A stretch of 64,000 nucleotides of DNA. Source: Acidobacteria bacterium UBA2161. Its GTDB lineage: Bacteria; Acidobacteriota; Vicinamibacteria; Vicinamibacterales; UBA823. Under the pieces are notes generated by a model. It saw only the letters and a program-made list of their open reading frames with translations. It was not told the DNA's origin and ran no database searches. A program made the position numbers and the translations under genes. Below are positions 1 to 7,884 of this stretch, in pieces (within the stretch, counting starts at the first letter, position 1; every line of letters starts with the position of its first letter). The stretch covers positions 107,915 to 171,914 of the forward strand of contig DCWN01000043.1 in the NCBI GenBank assembly GCA_002328835.1. Reading direction: 5' to 3'.

Positions 1-74
1 AGCGGCGTGGTCAGCGCGGCACGTGCCGAGTCGTCGTCGTCGACGATGAGCACCGTCTTCTGCTTGCGGGTCAT
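1..74 (-). CDS. Response regulator receiver domain, N-terminal fragment (runs off window start)
   Basis: Reading the minus strand from an ATG at 74 gives about 24 codons starting MTRKQKTVLIVDDDDSARA, the classic first beta strand and acidic pocket of a CheY-like receiver domain. The DDDD run would contain the Mg2+-binding Asp pair. The rest of the gene, including the phosphoacceptor Asp and any output domain, lies outside the window. It is divergent from the E1 alpha gene that starts at 160, so the two probably share the intervening region. The family is clear from the motif; the output domain and target are unknown. Confidence 0.7.
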   Translation of the reverse strand, partial: MTRKQKTVLIVDDDDSARAALTTP

Positions 75-143
75 GATCGGGATGCACGCCGTTGAAGGAT
101 TCGGTATTGTAGGTCTCGCTCCGAGGCCGGTGCAAGGCTCGGA

Positions 144-149
144 CTACAA
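144..149 (+). promoter_or_regulatory. Putative -10 box of the 2-oxoacid dehydrogenase operon
   Basis: TACAAT lies 10 bases before the ATG at 160. If it is the -10 element, transcription would start only a few bases before the start codon. I see no convincing -35. The same arrangement recurs elsewhere in the window (16827, 20416, 57621). Confidence 0.35.
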
Positions 150-159
150 TAGCGTGCGA

Positions 160-1257
160 ATGCCCACGTCGACGGCCACGCGACCATCGGAGGATCTGAC
201 TCGGGACGATCGTCTCGAGCTGTACTACTTTGCCCGGTTGACGCGCGACATCGAGGAGCGCCTCGCGGTGCTCTATCGTCAGAACAAGGTCGTCGGCGGT
301 CTGTACCGCAGCCTCGGCCAGGAAGGCGAGTCGGTGGCGTCTGCCTACGCGCTCGCCGAGGACGACGCCGTGGCCGCCCTCATCCGGAACCTGGGCTCGC
401 TGATCGTGCAGGGCATCCGTCCGCGCGCCGTCTTCTCCCAGTACATGGCCAAGGGCACGTCGCCGACCCGCGGGCGCGATCTCAATCTGCATTTTTCGCA
501 CATTCCCGACGACGGCGGCCCGATCGTCGTCGGGCCGATCAGCATGCTGGGCGACCTGGTGCCGGTCATGGCCGGGGTCGGTCTGGGTGCCCGGATGCAG
601 GGCCGCTCGCTCGTCGGCATGACCTACATCGGTGACGGTGGCACCAGCACCGGGGCGTTTCATGAAGGGATGAACTTCGCGGCGGTCCAGAAGCTTCCTC
701 TGGTGGTCATCGCCGAGGACAACAAGTACGCCTACTCGACCCCGGTGAGCCAGCAGATGGCCCTCGCGCGGATCGACCAGCGCGCCGATGCTTATGGCAT
801 CCCGCATGAGATGGTCGACGGCAACGATATGTTGGCCGTGTACGACGCCGCCAGACGGGCCGTCGTTCGGGCGCGCCAGGGTGACGGGCCGTCGCTCGTC
901 GGCGTCGACACGATGCGGATGCGGGGGCACGCCGAGCACGATGACATGCGCTACATGTCGAAGCCGCTGCTCGATGCCTGGAAGGCCCGGGACCCGATCG
1001 CGCGCTACCGCGACCACCTCATCGAGACCGAAATCGCGACCGAGACCGATCTGGCCGACATCGACGCGATGAGCCTGGCGTACGCCGAGGCCGAGGCCGA
1101 ACTGGCCGAGGCCGAGCCGGCGCCCGATCCGGACACGGCGGCGGGCGGCGTCTTCGCCGGTGAACACTTCCAGCCGACGGTGGATATCGTGCACTCGCCA
1201 TTCCGGAAGAAGCGCGGGGCGCCGCGCCATGCCCCGGCGGCCGAGGCGAGGTCCTGA
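160..1257 (+). CDS. Thiamine-pyrophosphate-dependent dehydrogenase E1 component, alpha subunit (pyruvate or branched-chain 2-oxoacid type)
   Basis: A 365-residue alpha subunit of a heterotetrameric E1, which decarboxylates a 2-oxoacid on ThDP and passes the acyl group to the lipoyl arm of E2. The ThDP motif begins with GDGGTSTG at about residue 158 and closes with the MNFAAV segment at about 171. The start at 160 (MPTSTATR) is chosen because an in-frame upstream ATG at 7 would add about 50 residues unlike the family and would run through the divergent response-regulator gene. The stop overlaps the E1 beta start by one base (TGATG), so the two are translationally coupled. E2 and lipB follow. 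No E3 gene is present. Pyruvate versus branched-chain specificity cannot be decided from sequence alone. Confidence 0.9.
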   Translation: MPTSTATRPSEDLTRDDRLELYYFARLTRDIEERLAVLYRQNKVVGGLYRSLGQEGESVASAYALAEDDAVAALIRNLGSLIVQGIRPRAVFSQYMAKGTSPTRGRDLNLHFSHIPDDGGPIVVGPISMLGDLVPVMAGVGLGARMQGRSLVGMTYIGDGGTSTGAFHEGMNFAAVQKLPLVVIAEDNKYAYSTPVSQQMALARIDQRADAYGIPHEMVDGNDMLAVYDAARRAVVRARQGDGPSLVGVDTMRMRGHAEHDDMRYMSKPLLDAWKARDPIARYRDHLIETEIATETDLADIDAMSLAYAEAEAELAEAEPAPDPDTAAGGVFAGEHFQPTVDIVHSPFRKKRGAPRHAPAAEARS

Positions 1258-2231
1258 TGGCGGAGAGAACCTACCTCGAGGCGATCCGGCAGGGCCTGGC
1301 CGAGGAGATGGCCAGGGACGAGCGCGTGTACGCGATCGGCGAGGACATCGGGGCCTATGGCGGTGCGTTCAAAGTGACCGAGGGCCTGCTCGATCGATTT
1401 GGGGCCGAACGCGTGATCGACACGCCGATATCGGAGACCGCGATCATCGGCGCGGCGATTGGCTCGGCCTATGTCGGGATGCGGCCAGTTGCCGAGCTGC
1501 AGTTCATCGACTTTGTAGCGTGTTGCTTCAACATTCTGACGAACTTCGCTGCCAAGAGCCGCTACCGGTGGGGCGCCGGCGTGCCGATGGTCGTGCGCGG
1601 GCCGTGCGGCGGCGGCGTCAGTGGCGGACCGTTTCACTCGGCTAATCCGGAGGCGCACTTTCTCCATACGCCGGGCCTCAAGATCGTCGAGCCCTCGACG
1701 GCGTACGATGCGAAGGGGCTGATCAAGGCCGCGGTTCGCGATGATGATCCCGTGCTCTTCCTCGAGCACAAGTTTCTCTATCGGCGTGTGAAGGACGAGG
1801 TGCCCGACGCGGACTACGTGGTGCCGATCGGCCAGGCCGTGGTGCGCCGGCCCGGCGACGACGTCACGGTCGTGACCTTCGGCGCGATGACCTACACGGC
1901 GCTCGAGGCGGCGGAGCAACTCGCCCAGCGAGACGTGGAGGTCGAGGTCATCGACCTCCGGACGCTCTCACCGCTCGATCATGAGACCGTGCTCAAGTCA
2001 CTCGCGAAGACGAACAAGATCGTGGTGTTGCACGAGGCGCAGCGGACCGGCGGAATCGGCGCCGAGATCGCCGCGGCCATCACCGAACGCGGCTTCGAGC
2101 ATCTCGACGCGCCGCCCGTGCGGCTGGCGTCACTCGACACACCGGTGCCGTACAATCCCGCCCTGGAGGCGGCGTTCCGTCCGGGCGTCGAGCAGATCGT
2201 CGCCGCGGTCGGGCAATTGGTGGAATACTGA
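1257..2231 (+). CDS. 2-oxoacid dehydrogenase E1 component, beta subunit
   Basis: 324 residues, the usual length for PdhB/BkdB-type beta subunits. It begins MAERTYLEAIRQGLAEEMAR and contains IGEDIGAYGGAFKVTEGL and PISETAIIGAAIGSA, both typical of the family. The C-terminal transketolase-like domain includes EVIDLRTLSPLD. It partners with the alpha subunit encoded immediately upstream to form the ThDP site at the subunit interface. After the stop there is a 79-base gap to the E2 gene that begins with a short direct repeat (GACTGAA twice, about 2233-2247). Confidence 0.92.
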   Translation: MAERTYLEAIRQGLAEEMARDERVYAIGEDIGAYGGAFKVTEGLLDRFGAERVIDTPISETAIIGAAIGSAYVGMRPVAELQFIDFVACCFNILTNFAAKSRYRWGAGVPMVVRGPCGGGVSGGPFHSANPEAHFLHTPGLKIVEPSTAYDAKGLIKAAVRDDDPVLFLEHKFLYRRVKDEVPDADYVVPIGQAVVRRPGDDVTVVTFGAMTYTALEAAEQLAQRDVEVEVIDLRTLSPLDHETVLKSLAKTNKIVVLHEAQRTGGIGAEIAAAITERGFEHLDAPPVRLASLDTPVPYNPALEAAFRPGVEQIVAAVGQLVEY

Positions 2232-2310
2232 GGACTGAAGACTGAAGGATACCCGTGGCGGCCGGCTGCGCGTTCCCCCCGGTCGCGCGGGTCGTCTGAG
2301 GACCAGAGGC

Positions 2311-3603
2311 ATGTCAACCGATGTCGTGATGCCCCAGATGGGCGAATCGATCGCCGAGGGCACCATCGTACGCTGGCTCCGCAAGGTCGGCGATGAGATC
2401 GATCGTGACGAACCGCTGTTCGAGATCTCGACCGACAAGGTCGATGCCGAGATCCCGTCACCGGCCGCCGGAATCCTCATCGCGATCAAGGTGCAGGAAG
2501 GCGAGACGGTGCCGATCAACAGCGTCGTTGCCGTGATCGGCGAGTCGGACGACGTCGCGAGCGCCGCTCCGCCGGCGGAGGCCGCGCCCGCGACACCCGC
2601 GCCGCCGGCCCCGAGTTCGCTCGCCGCGGCCGATCCCTCGGCGGCTGGTGCCGTCGAGCGCGTCCGCTCGTCGCCGCTCGTTCGTCGCCTTGCGCGCGAG
2701 CATGGAGTCGACCTGTCCCAGGTGACCGGCTCCGGGTCGGGTGGCCGGGTGACGAAGCAGGACATCCTCGCCCACATCGATCGTCGCCCGGCCAAGGTGT
2801 CACCGGCACCGCCGGGCACTGACGCGCCGCGTCCTCGTGTCGCCCCGGTCGCATCGGTCGACGCTGCACCCGGGGTCTCGGCCGAGGGGACCGCGCCCAC
2901 GTTCGAGGCGGGCCAGTCGAGCGTGGCAGTGCCGATGACGGTCATGCGTCAGCGCATCGCCGAGCACATGGTGGCCAGCCGGCGGACGTCGGCCCATGTG
3001 CACTCGATCTTCGAGGTCGACTTCAGCCGGGTCCAGCAGCTCCGCAAGGCGCATGGCGCTCGGTACGACCGGTCCGGCGCGAAACTCACGCTCATGCCGT
3101 TCATCGCCAAGGCGGTGATCGACGCGTTGCGGGCGATGCCGATCGTCAATACGTCGGTGGACGGCGACCGGGTCGTCTACAAGCGCGACATCAATCTGGG
3201 TGTGGCGGTGGCGCTCGAGAGTGGATTGATCGTTCCGGTCGTCAAGAACGCCGACGAGAAGAACCTGCTCGGCCTCAGCCGTGCCATCGCCGATCTGGCC
3301 GGCCGGGCCCGTGCCAGGCAGCTGGTCCCGGCCGACGTGCAGGACGGCACCTTCACGATCACGAACCCGGGCGGGCTCGGCGCGGTGTTCGGTTTGCCGA
3401 TCATCAATCAGCCGCAGGTGGCGATTCTCGGGGTCGGCTCGCTCGAGAAGCGGCCGGTCGTCGTCAACGACGCCATCGCCATCAGATCGATCGCCTACCT
3501 GACCCTCGGATTCGATCACCGCCTGATCGACGGCGTGGTCGCGGATCAGTTCATGGGGCACGTCAAACGTGGCCTGGAACAGTTCGAGGAATCGATCGTC
3601 TGA
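2311..3603 (+). CDS. Dihydrolipoamide acyltransferase (E2) of the 2-oxoacid dehydrogenase complex
   Basis: 430 residues with the three standard E2 parts. An N-terminal lipoyl domain carries the lipoylated Lys at about residue 43 in the motif STDKVDAE. An Ala/Pro-rich linker follows, then a peripheral-subunit-binding domain at about 115-155 (SSPLVRRLAREHGVDL, then GSGSGGRVTKQDI). The C-terminal catalytic domain has the active-site motif DHRLIDG with His at about 403. There is a single lipoyl domain. It forms the core of the complex with the E1 subunits encoded upstream. The lipB gene 31 bases downstream would supply the octanoyl group for lipoate on Lys43. Confidence 0.92.
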   Translation: MSTDVVMPQMGESIAEGTIVRWLRKVGDEIDRDEPLFEISTDKVDAEIPSPAAGILIAIKVQEGETVPINSVVAVIGESDDVASAAPPAEAAPATPAPPAPSSLAAADPSAAGAVERVRSSPLVRRLAREHGVDLSQVTGSGSGGRVTKQDILAHIDRRPAKVSPAPPGTDAPRPRVAPVASVDAAPGVSAEGTAPTFEAGQSSVAVPMTVMRQRIAEHMVASRRTSAHVHSIFEVDFSRVQQLRKAHGARYDRSGAKLTLMPFIAKAVIDALRAMPIVNTSVDGDRVVYKRDINLGVAVALESGLIVPVVKNADEKNLLGLSRAIADLAGRARARQLVPADVQDGTFTITNPGGLGAVFGLPIINQPQVAILGVGSLEKRPVVVNDAIAIRSIAYLTLGFDHRLIDGVVADQFMGHVKRGLEQFEESIV

Positions 3604-3634
3604 CGGCCGCATTTGGCGCGGCCGGCTCGACGCC

Positions 3635-4300
3635 ATGAAACCCCTCGATGTCCGCCGGCTCGGCACCGTGGCCTACGGCGACGCAGTCGACCTGCAGCGT
3701 GCCTTGGTCGACGATCGCCGCCACGGGCGGGTCGACGATCTGCTGCTGCTACTCGAGCATCCGCCGGTGATCACGCGCGGTGCAAGCGCGCGCAATCGTC
3801 GCGACCACGTCCTGGCCGATCCGGCCACGCTCGAGGCCGAAGCGATCGACGTGGTCGACACCGGCCGGGGTGGCGACGTGACCTACCATGGCCCTGGCCA
3901 GCTCGTCGGATATCCGATCCTCGATCTCAAGCCCGACCGATGCGACGTGCACCGGTATGTGCGCGACCTGGAGGAGGTCATGATCCGCGCCGCGGCGGCG
4001 TTTGGTGTCGCAGCCGAGCGGGTCGACGGCCTCACCGGTGTCTGGGTGGGTGATGCGAAGCTCGGCGCCATCGGCGTCAGGATCTCCCGGTGGATCACCA
4101 GTCACGGATTCGCCATCAACGTCGATCCCGATCTCTCCGGATTCGGCCACATCGTTCCGTGTGGCATCGGCGACCGTGGCGTCACGTCGCTATCCGCGGC
4201 GCTCGGCCGGCCCGTGACCGTTGATGCCGCTGGCGATGCCATTGCCAGCAGCTTCGGCGACGTCTTCCAGCGCACCGTCCGCCTCGCCGTACCCGCCTGA
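3635..4300 (+). CDS. lipB: Octanoyl-[ACP]:protein octanoyltransferase LipB
   Basis: 221 residues. LipB transfers octanoate from acyl carrier protein to the lipoyl-domain lysine, the first step of de novo lipoylation. The signature GRGGDVTYHGPGQL is intact. Lys at about 142 (GDAKLGAIG) and Cys at about 176 (VPCGIGDRG) correspond to the conserved catalytic Lys/Cys pair of the family. The start at 3635 (MKPLDVRR) is preferred because upstream in-frame codons overlap the E2 gene. Its place directly after E2 fits a role in lipoylating that complex. No lipA is in the window. Confidence 0.93.
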   Translation: MKPLDVRRLGTVAYGDAVDLQRALVDDRRHGRVDDLLLLLEHPPVITRGASARNRRDHVLADPATLEAEAIDVVDTGRGGDVTYHGPGQLVGYPILDLKPDRCDVHRYVRDLEEVMIRAAAAFGVAAERVDGLTGVWVGDAKLGAIGVRISRWITSHGFAINVDPDLSGFGHIVPCGIGDRGVTSLSAALGRPVTVDAAGDAIASSFGDVFQRTVRLAVPA

Positions 4301-4312
4301 TCGCGCAAACTC

Positions 4313-4328
4313 GGCCTGCTTCGAGGCC
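4313..4328 (+). terminator. GC-rich stem-loop after lipB, possible terminator
   Basis: GGCCT / AGGCC pair around a GCTTCG loop just after the lipB stop and before the ECF sigma promoter region. There is no T-run, so it is only a candidate intrinsic terminator. Confidence 0.3.
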
Positions 4329-4330
4329 CG

Positions 4331-4357
4331 GGAATAAACCTCCGCCGGTCGGGTGTT
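4331..4357 (+). promoter_or_regulatory. Possible ECF-type promoter (autoregulation of the sigma gene)
   Basis: GGAATAA at 4331 and GTGTT at 4353, about 17 bases apart, lie just before the sigma factor gene. GGAA-type -35 boxes are usual for ECF sigma factors, which often control their own gene. This is pattern matching by eye. Confidence 0.35.
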
Positions 4358-4380
4358 CTTGGCTAGTGACGGAGGAAATA

Positions 4381-5103
4381 ATGCGTGATGTGGTGGCGGA
4401 ACGAGCGTTGATCGAACGCTTGCAGGCCGGCGACGCGGCGGCGGTGGCTGATCTCGAGTCGGCCTATGGCGCCAAGATCTGCCAGCTCGCGTTTCGGTAC
4501 ATGAAGAACCGCGAGGATGCGGAAGAGGTGACCCAGGACGTCTTGATGAAGGTATTCAAGAAGGTATCGGCCTTCCGAGGCGATGCTGCCCTGACCTCCT
4601 GGATCTACCGGATCACGTTCAACACGGCGATGTCCCGGCTGCGGAACGCCAAGTTCAGCCGTCCCCTGGAAGTGCTCGAGGACGATCGGTCCTTCTTCAG
4701 CGAGTCGGGCGAGCGGGAATCCTACAAGCGCGAACCGGCCGACTGGTCGATGCTGGCTGACGATGAGCTGATGCGAAGCGAGCTTCGCCAGCGGCTGGTC
4801 GAAGCGCTGGGTGAGCTACCGACGATCTACCGGACGCCGGTCCTGCTGCGCGATATCCAGGGGCTGTCGACCCAGGAAGCCAGCGCCGTGCTTCGGGTGA
4901 AGACCCAGACGCTCAAGTCGCGCCTGCACCGCGGTCGGTTGATCCTGCGCGAGAAGCTGGGCGAGTTCGCCGACGGCCTCGGCTTGACTAGGTCGGGGCT
5001 TCGCCCCGAACCCCCGCGCGGGTCTCCGCGGGGACCCCGAGTGCCCCACTCCGATCCGCGCGAGGCGCGCCGTGCGCGCCCTGGTCTCAACGTAGCGAGC
5101 TGA
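4381..5103 (+). CDS. RNA polymerase ECF-family sigma factor with a repeat-encoded C-terminal tail
   Basis: 240 residues. Sigma region 2 (YMKNREDAEEVTQDVLMKVF, then SWIYRITFNTAMSRLR) and region 4 (ELPTIYRTPVLLRDIQG, then VKTQTLKSRLHRGR) are complete. A GGAGG five bases before the ATG at 4381 decides the start over the GTG at 4366. From about residue 204 the protein runs into a Pro/Arg-rich tail that coincides with a dispersed palindromic DNA element (4991-5053), so the tail is probably not conserved. No anti-sigma gene follows: the next gene is convergent. That is unusual, since many ECF genes are followed by a zinc-finger anti-sigma, which may have been lost or lie elsewhere. Confidence 0.88.
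   Translation: MRDVVAERALIERLQAGDAAAVADLESAYGAKICQLAFRYMKNREDAEEVTQDVLMKVFKKVSAFRGDAALTSWIYRITFNTAMSRLRNAKFSRPLEVLEDDRSFFSESGERESYKREPADWSMLADDELMRSELRQRLVEALGELPTIYRTPVLLRDIQGLSTQEASAVLRVKTQTLKSRLHRGRLILREKLGEFADGLGLTRSGLRPEPPRGSPRGPRVPHSDPREARRARPGLNVAS
4991..5053 (+). repeat. Dispersed palindromic element, copy 1 (inside sigma factor tail)
   Basis: Contains the hairpin GGGGCTTCGCCCC, then a second G/C-rich inverted segment, then GGGGACCCCGAGTGCCCCAC. A second, nearly identical copy lies at 50481-50539. Here it is in frame with the end of the sigma gene and supplies most of its last 37 codons. Confidence 0.75.
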
Positions 5104-5130
5104 ACTCTGGGCGGAAGGCGCCCTATCTGA

Positions 5131-5979
5131 TTATGCCCGCGCGCGGGCGTCGTCGAATTCCACCTGCTCACCTGGGCTGAGGCTGGGCACGACGTGCTCC
5201 CGCACGCCGGTCGAGCCCACCTTGACCAGCGTCGCAAGCACCGCGGCCGTCGGCCGCTGATCGACTGCGACAAAGCAGCTGAACGTGGGCCGACCCCGGC
5301 TGCCCGCGATCGCCTCACAGAGATCGCTGGCGGCCGACGCCAGTCCGAATGGTCCAGGCGGCCAGAGATGCGGCACCCGCGCTTTGAGCCGTCCGATCGC
5401 CTGATCCGAAAGCACGCTGGCCAGCGGAGCCGTGGCGATGGTCGCGCTGCCCCACGTGACGACGGTCGCGTGCGGCGGCAGACCCAGCACCGAGAGCGTG
5501 ACGTCGCGCGCGGCGCAGTCGGCTTCGAGGGCGACGATTGCCCGCACGGCTGAGGCCAGGGCTCGCGGCGCCGACCCGATCAGCCGGCACCGTTCGGCCG
5601 CGCCGTCCCGGACCGCCTGCTGCATCAACCCACGCTGGCTAGCGCCCGCGCAGACGACGACGGCGTCGCGGTCCTGGTCGAGCAGGCGGCGCAGCCGGGC
5701 CAGGCCCACCTCGCCGTTCCATTCCGCCGGCCGTGGGCCGGCCGCGTCGGCCATCACCACCACGTCGGCCCCGATCGCCATCGCCAGGTCACCGCTGGTG
5801 GTCAACCGCGTATCGGAGCGCTCGATGGAACACGACTGCCGGATGTCGAGCGCCTTGCCTGCGGCGACGTCGGATGCGTCGTCCACGAGCCGGATCTCGT
5901 TGATCCGATCGCGCGCGGCGAGCGTATGGGCGATCGTGCCGCCGAGATCGCCCGCTCCGATGATGGCTACACTAGACAT
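5131..5979 (-). CDS. Malate/lactate dehydrogenase family protein (divergent)
   Basis: 282 residues with an N-terminal Rossmann fold (VAIIGAGDLGGTIAHTLAA at residues 4-22) followed by an acidic beta2 end (LVDDAS), as expected for an NAD-binding LDH/MDH family member. It is shorter than typical MDH (about 310). The catalytic-His loop normally written GGHGD reads LGLPPHATVVTW, where one His remains. It may be a real but distant 2-hydroxyacid dehydrogenase or a degenerate relative. It is convergent with the sigma gene and divergent from the SDR gene at 6022. The substrate is not predictable. Confidence 0.65.
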   Translation of the reverse strand: MSSVAIIGAGDLGGTIAHTLAARDRINEIRLVDDASDVAAGKALDIRQSCSIERSDTRLTTSGDLAMAIGADVVVMADAAGPRPAEWNGEVGLARLRRLLDQDRDAVVVCAGASQRGLMQQAVRDGAAERCRLIGSAPRALASAVRAIVALEADCAARDVTLSVLGLPPHATVVTWGSATIATAPLASVLSDQAIGRLKARVPHLWPPGPFGLASAASDLCEAIAGSRGRPTFSCFVAVDQRPTAAVLATLVKVGSTGVREHVVPSLSPGEQVEFDDARARA

Positions 5980-6021
5980 GTGGCGACTGTCGGACAGGGT
6001 ATTCTATCTGGGGATGGTGAG

Positions 6022-6741
6022 ATGACGGACACAGAACAACTGAGCGGGAAGGTCGCCATCGTCACGGGCGGCTCGAGTGGCATCGGTCTGGCGATCGCGT
6101 CGACGTTTCACGCACACGGCGCCAGCGTGATGATCGGCGCGCGGGATGGCGCGCGCGTGGAGCGCGCGCGGAAAGCGCTGGGTGACGAACGCGTCGACGG
6201 CGCGCCGCTCGATGTCCGCGACCCGGCCCAGGTCGAGGCCGTCGTGGCGCGCGCGGTCGAGCGGTTCGGCGGGCTGGACATCCTGATCAACAACGCCGGG
6301 GTGGGCGGATTCGAGAAAATCGCCGATCAGTCGCTGGACGAGTGGCGCGGCATCATCGATACGAACCTGTCGGGCGTGTTCTACTGCTGCCGGGCGGCGA
6401 TTCCGCATCTGCGCGAGCACGGCGGCGGGTTCATCGTCAACATCAGCAGCCTCGCTGGCAAGAACGCGTTCAAGGGTGGCGGGGCCTACTGCGCCTCCAA
6501 GGCCGCGCTCAATATGTTCAGTGAGGTGCTGATGCAGGAGGTCCGACACGACGATATTCGGGTCAGCTACGTGATGCCGGGCTCGGTGACCACGGCCTTC
6601 GACGGAGGCCGAGCCAGTGCGGGTGCTGACTGGAAGATGACCGCGGAGGACGTCGCCGAGGTCGTGCTGGACGTCGTGTCCATCAACCGGCGCACGCTGG
6701 CCAGCCGCGTGGAGATGCGGCCGTCGAAACCGAACAAGTGA
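6022..6741 (+). CDS. Short-chain dehydrogenase/reductase (SDR family)
   Basis: 239 residues of classical SDR. The cofactor motif TGGSSGIG starts at about residue 15, NNAG follows at about 91, the catalytic Ser is at about 142 (NISSLAG), and the Tyr/Lys pair is Y156 and K160 (YCASK). The start at 6022 (MTDTEQLSGK) is chosen because the upstream in-frame extension would overlap the divergent dehydrogenase gene. It most resembles 3-oxoacyl-ACP-reductase-like SDRs, but substrate and cofactor preference are not determined. The kinase-like gene follows after 27 bases on the same strand. Confidence 0.85.
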   Translation: MTDTEQLSGKVAIVTGGSSGIGLAIASTFHAHGASVMIGARDGARVERARKALGDERVDGAPLDVRDPAQVEAVVARAVERFGGLDILINNAGVGGFEKIADQSLDEWRGIIDTNLSGVFYCCRAAIPHLREHGGGFIVNISSLAGKNAFKGGGAYCASKAALNMFSEVLMQEVRHDDIRVSYVMPGSVTTAFDGGRASAGADWKMTAEDVAEVVLDVVSINRRTLASRVEMRPSKPNK

Positions 6742-6768
6742 CCTGCCTGGACGCGTGATCTCCGCCCC

Positions 6769-7758
6769 ATGACCGACAGCCTCGGACACTACGCGCTTCT
6801 CGAGCACGTTGGCACCGGCGGCCTGGGCGAGCTGTACCGTGCGCGCGACACGCAGCACGGCCGGACGACGGCCGTCAAGGTCGTCCGTCCCGCCCTGGTT
6901 CGGGATCCCGCCGCCCGGGGTGAGTTTCTCCAGCGGACCGCGCTACTGCGCGAGCTTTCCCACCCGAACATCGCCAGCGTGTACGACGTCGGCGACGACT
7001 CGGGCAAGGTGTTCCTGGCCGTCGAGTGGGTCAAGGGAGAGCCCCTCAAGTCGCTGGTGACCGGCCATCCGCTCAAGGTTCGGCGTGCGGTCGACTTCGG
7101 TGCCGAGCTCGCCAACGCGCTGGCGGATGCGCACGCGCGCGACCACTTGCACGGCGACGTCACCGCCGATACGGTGGTCATCACACCGACCGAGCACGCG
7201 AAACTTCTCGACTACGGCCTCGCCGAATGGACCACGGGCGGCGCCGCCCGCCGGCGCGCCGCGGCGAAATCGAGTGATACGGACGAGGCCACCCTGCGCG
7301 CCGCGGCCTACGTTGCGCCGGAACAGGTCGGTCGCGGTAGCGGCGCCACCGTCGCGGCGGAGCTGTTCTCGCTGGGTGTCGTGCTTTACGAGATGTTGAC
7401 CGGTCGGCTGCCGTTCGTGGCCGACTCGGTGGCGGGCGTGCTCGAGCTGGCGGCCGCGTCACGACTGACGCCACCGAGCCAGGTCAACACCAGGGTTCCG
7501 GCCGATCTCGACCGCATCATCACCCAGGCCCTGGCCTCAGACCCCGAGGTCCGCTACCAGAGTGCCGCGTCGTTGGCGGCCGAGCTGAGAAGCGTCGCGG
7601 TGATCCTCGACATCCGCGAGGGCGACCGCGAGCCGCCGACCGCCCTGCGCCGGCCGCGGCGTCGGCCCCGGCGCCGATCTCGATGGCCATTCGCGGTCGC
7701 GGCGATCGTCGCCGCGGCCGCCGCCGGGGTGTTCTGGCGCGGCTGCCCGCCCTTCTAA
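6769..7758 (+). CDS. Serine/threonine protein kinase-like membrane protein, probable pseudokinase
   Basis: 329 residues with a bacterial Ser/Thr kinase fold: glycine-rich loop (GTGGLGELY), VAIK-like Lys37 (TAVKVV), AYVAPEQ in the activation segment, and a later LFSLGVVLYEMLTG. The catalytic loop HRDLKPxN reads HGDVTADTV, so Asp130 is kept but the Lys and Asn positions are both Thr. DFG reads DYG at 148. After an Arg-rich stretch there is one transmembrane segment at about 305-322, giving a cytoplasmic kinase domain with a very short outer tail and no sensor domain. Loss of the catalytic-loop Lys and Asn suggests weak or no phosphotransfer. A scaffold or nucleotide-sensor role is possible. Confidence 0.75.
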   Translation: MTDSLGHYALLEHVGTGGLGELYRARDTQHGRTTAVKVVRPALVRDPAARGEFLQRTALLRELSHPNIASVYDVGDDSGKVFLAVEWVKGEPLKSLVTGHPLKVRRAVDFGAELANALADAHARDHLHGDVTADTVVITPTEHAKLLDYGLAEWTTGGAARRRAAAKSSDTDEATLRAAAYVAPEQVGRGSGATVAAELFSLGVVLYEMLTGRLPFVADSVAGVLELAAASRLTPPSQVNTRVPADLDRIITQALASDPEVRYQSAASLAAELRSVAVILDIREGDREPPTALRRPRRRPRRRSRWPFAVAAIVAAAAAGVFWRGCPPF

Positions 7759-7884
7759 CCAGGACTCACCTGGGTTGGTCTGGCACCGGGCTGGGCGGCG
7801 AGGGTAAGGCGCGACGAGGGAGCTTGGTGGGCCCAAGTGACCGAGGAGCAACGCCGGCCTCGCCGTCCAGAACATGCCAGACCC

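Noticed and set aside
7..159. Upstream start for the E1 alpha subunit
   Set aside because: The extra residues do not fit the family, and the region encodes the start of a divergent response regulator.
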